64,000 bases of DNA from Flavobacterium glycines (GTDB taxonomy: Bacteria > Bacteroidota > Bacteroidia > Flavobacteriales > Flavobacteriaceae): the NCBI RefSeq assembly GCF_900100165.1, contig NZ_FNEO01000010.1, positions 45,841-109,840 of the forward strand. Reading direction: 5' to 3'. The notes beneath the pieces are model-generated. The model was not told the DNA's origin. It did no database searches and worked only from the letters and a program-made list of their open reading frames with translations. The translations under genes were made by a program, and so were the position numbers. Of the stretch, positions 63,381-64,000 are shown in pieces (position 1 is the stretch's first letter; the number at the start of each line of letters is the position of its first letter).

Positions 63381-63516
63381 TTACTGTTGTGTTTTTTTAA
63401 GTCCAAAAAACTTTCCCAACTACGGTTTTAAACCCGGGAGAAAACTATAAAACTAAAACTACTTTTAAGTTTTCTATTAAATAATATAGTAAACAGAGTT
63501 AGTTTAAACCATACAG

Positions 63517-63549
63517 CCTGTCTCGTTCTGAATGAGACAGGTTTTTTTT
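63517..63549 (+). terminator. Orphan terminator with no gene before it
   Basis: A stem CCTGTCTC / GAGACAGG (63517-63524 with 63534-63541) is followed by eight T. Between rpsT and this site (63381-63516) no coding frame is seen. It could end a small RNA or be the remains of a lost gene. Confidence 0.7.
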
Positions 63550-63618
63550 ATGCTTTTCAATTAAATAAATTCGATACATATATAAGAGTAGTTTTGGATC
63601 AGGTACAAAAGTTGGGGA

Positions 63619-64000
63619 TTATCCAAAAAGGTTAGATAATCTAAATAGAAAAAAAAACAATTTTTCTGACTCCTCTAAACTGACTTCTAAAAGCTTTTAT
63701 TTTAGCATTGAAAGATTCAGCCGAAGCATTTGTGCTTCGATTATCAAAATAATTCAGGATTGATTGATAATTCAGGGTTATAGTATTGAGTAGTATATTG
63801 AAGTTCTTAAATCCTGATTCTTCTACCTTTTTATACCAATGTGCTAATTTAAGCATAGCTACATTTTTATCACTTTTGTTATTATAGATGCTCCTCAATT
63901 GCTGGGATAAATTATAAGCTGTTTTTATTTCAGGATATAGTTCAAAGAGTATTTGAGCTCTTTCTTTTTGGATATCAGTCCATTTTTCTTTGGATTTGTA
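63619..64000 (-). CDS. IS transposase (ISL3/ISAon1-like), C-terminal part, frame break near the end
   Basis: The frame is open to the right edge, so the N-terminus is missing. The visible part has TDIQKERAQILFELYP and the ISL3/ISAon1-type end ILNYFDNRSTNASAESFNAKIKAFRSQFRGVRK, which includes the last acidic residue of the DDE site. In frame, translation stops at 63641 after VFFSI. If a nine-T run (63648-63656 as A on the plus strand) is read one base shorter, the protein continues VFFLFRLSNLFG and stops at 63619, which fits the family end. It is either a frameshifted copy or one using slippage at the run. ISL3 is the nearest family I recall. Confidence 0.75.

Overview
The window looks like chromosomal DNA of a Flavobacterium-like member of the Bacteroidetes. 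The DNA is AT-rich. The clearest promoters have the Bacteroidetes form (TTG, about 19 bases, then TAnnTTTG), and start codons lack obvious Shine-Dalgarno sites. Typical flavobacterial genes are present: a PafA-type phosphatase, BshC for bacillithiol, a giant type IX secretion (T9SS) protein with SprB-like repeats, a LETM1-related protein, DUF4295 beside rpmB-rpmG, and an ISAon1-like transposase end. The species cannot be named from the sequence alone.

Layout. 1-10 kb: the 3' end of rho, an RsmB-type rRNA methyltransferase, a dienelactone hydrolase, a TonB-dependent siderophore receptor, a secreted hydrolase, pafA and a LETM1-related gene. 10-24 kb: sodC, two conserved hypotheticals, then a fatty-acid degradation block on the minus strand (fadD, marR, fadN, fadA, fadE). 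Two foreign-looking units interrupt this block. One is a four-helix-bundle gene enclosed by a 33-base inverted repeat between fadA and fadE. The other is a convergent cytoplasmic subtilase / AAA+ ATPase pair between marR and fadD, related to the IetS/IetA toxin-antitoxin and defence pair. 24-31 kb: katG with an OxyR-like site, a beta-carbonic anhydrase, a CDGSH protein, and uup. The 3' end of uup is duplicated on the far side of a one-gene insertion of about 0.68 kb. 31-43 kb: a 2-oxoacid dehydrogenase E2, a DEDDh exonuclease, a fumarylacetoacetase-family enzyme with an Hpt protein, cinA, rpmB-rpmG-DUF4295-ftsY, a serine hydrolase, a lipoprotein with a DUF721/DciA-like protein, ndk, bshC and an MFS symporter. 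44-54 kb: the giant T9SS adhesin-like protein and a B12-type radical SAM protein carrying an in-frame palindromic repeat. 54-64 kb: an outer-membrane porin, an amidase, rimO, a FadL-type channel, a Tyr/Asn/Gly-rich lipoprotein, proS, three tandem tRNA-Glu genes, rpsT, and an IS transposase running off the right edge.

How the genes fit together. FadL-type uptake, FadD activation and the fadN-fadA-fadE cycle under a MarR repressor would make a fatty-acid degradation module. KatG, SodC and bacillithiol synthesis form an oxidative-stress set. The TonB receptor, porin, PafA and secreted hydrolases serve nutrient capture at the cell envelope. The least ordinary parts are the protease/ATPase pair, the insertion at the uup 3' end, the inverted-repeat-bounded four-helix-bundle gene, several families of dispersed palindromic repeats (one inside a coding frame), and two convergent gene pairs whose shared terminator palindromes also encode identical C-terminal residues on both strands.
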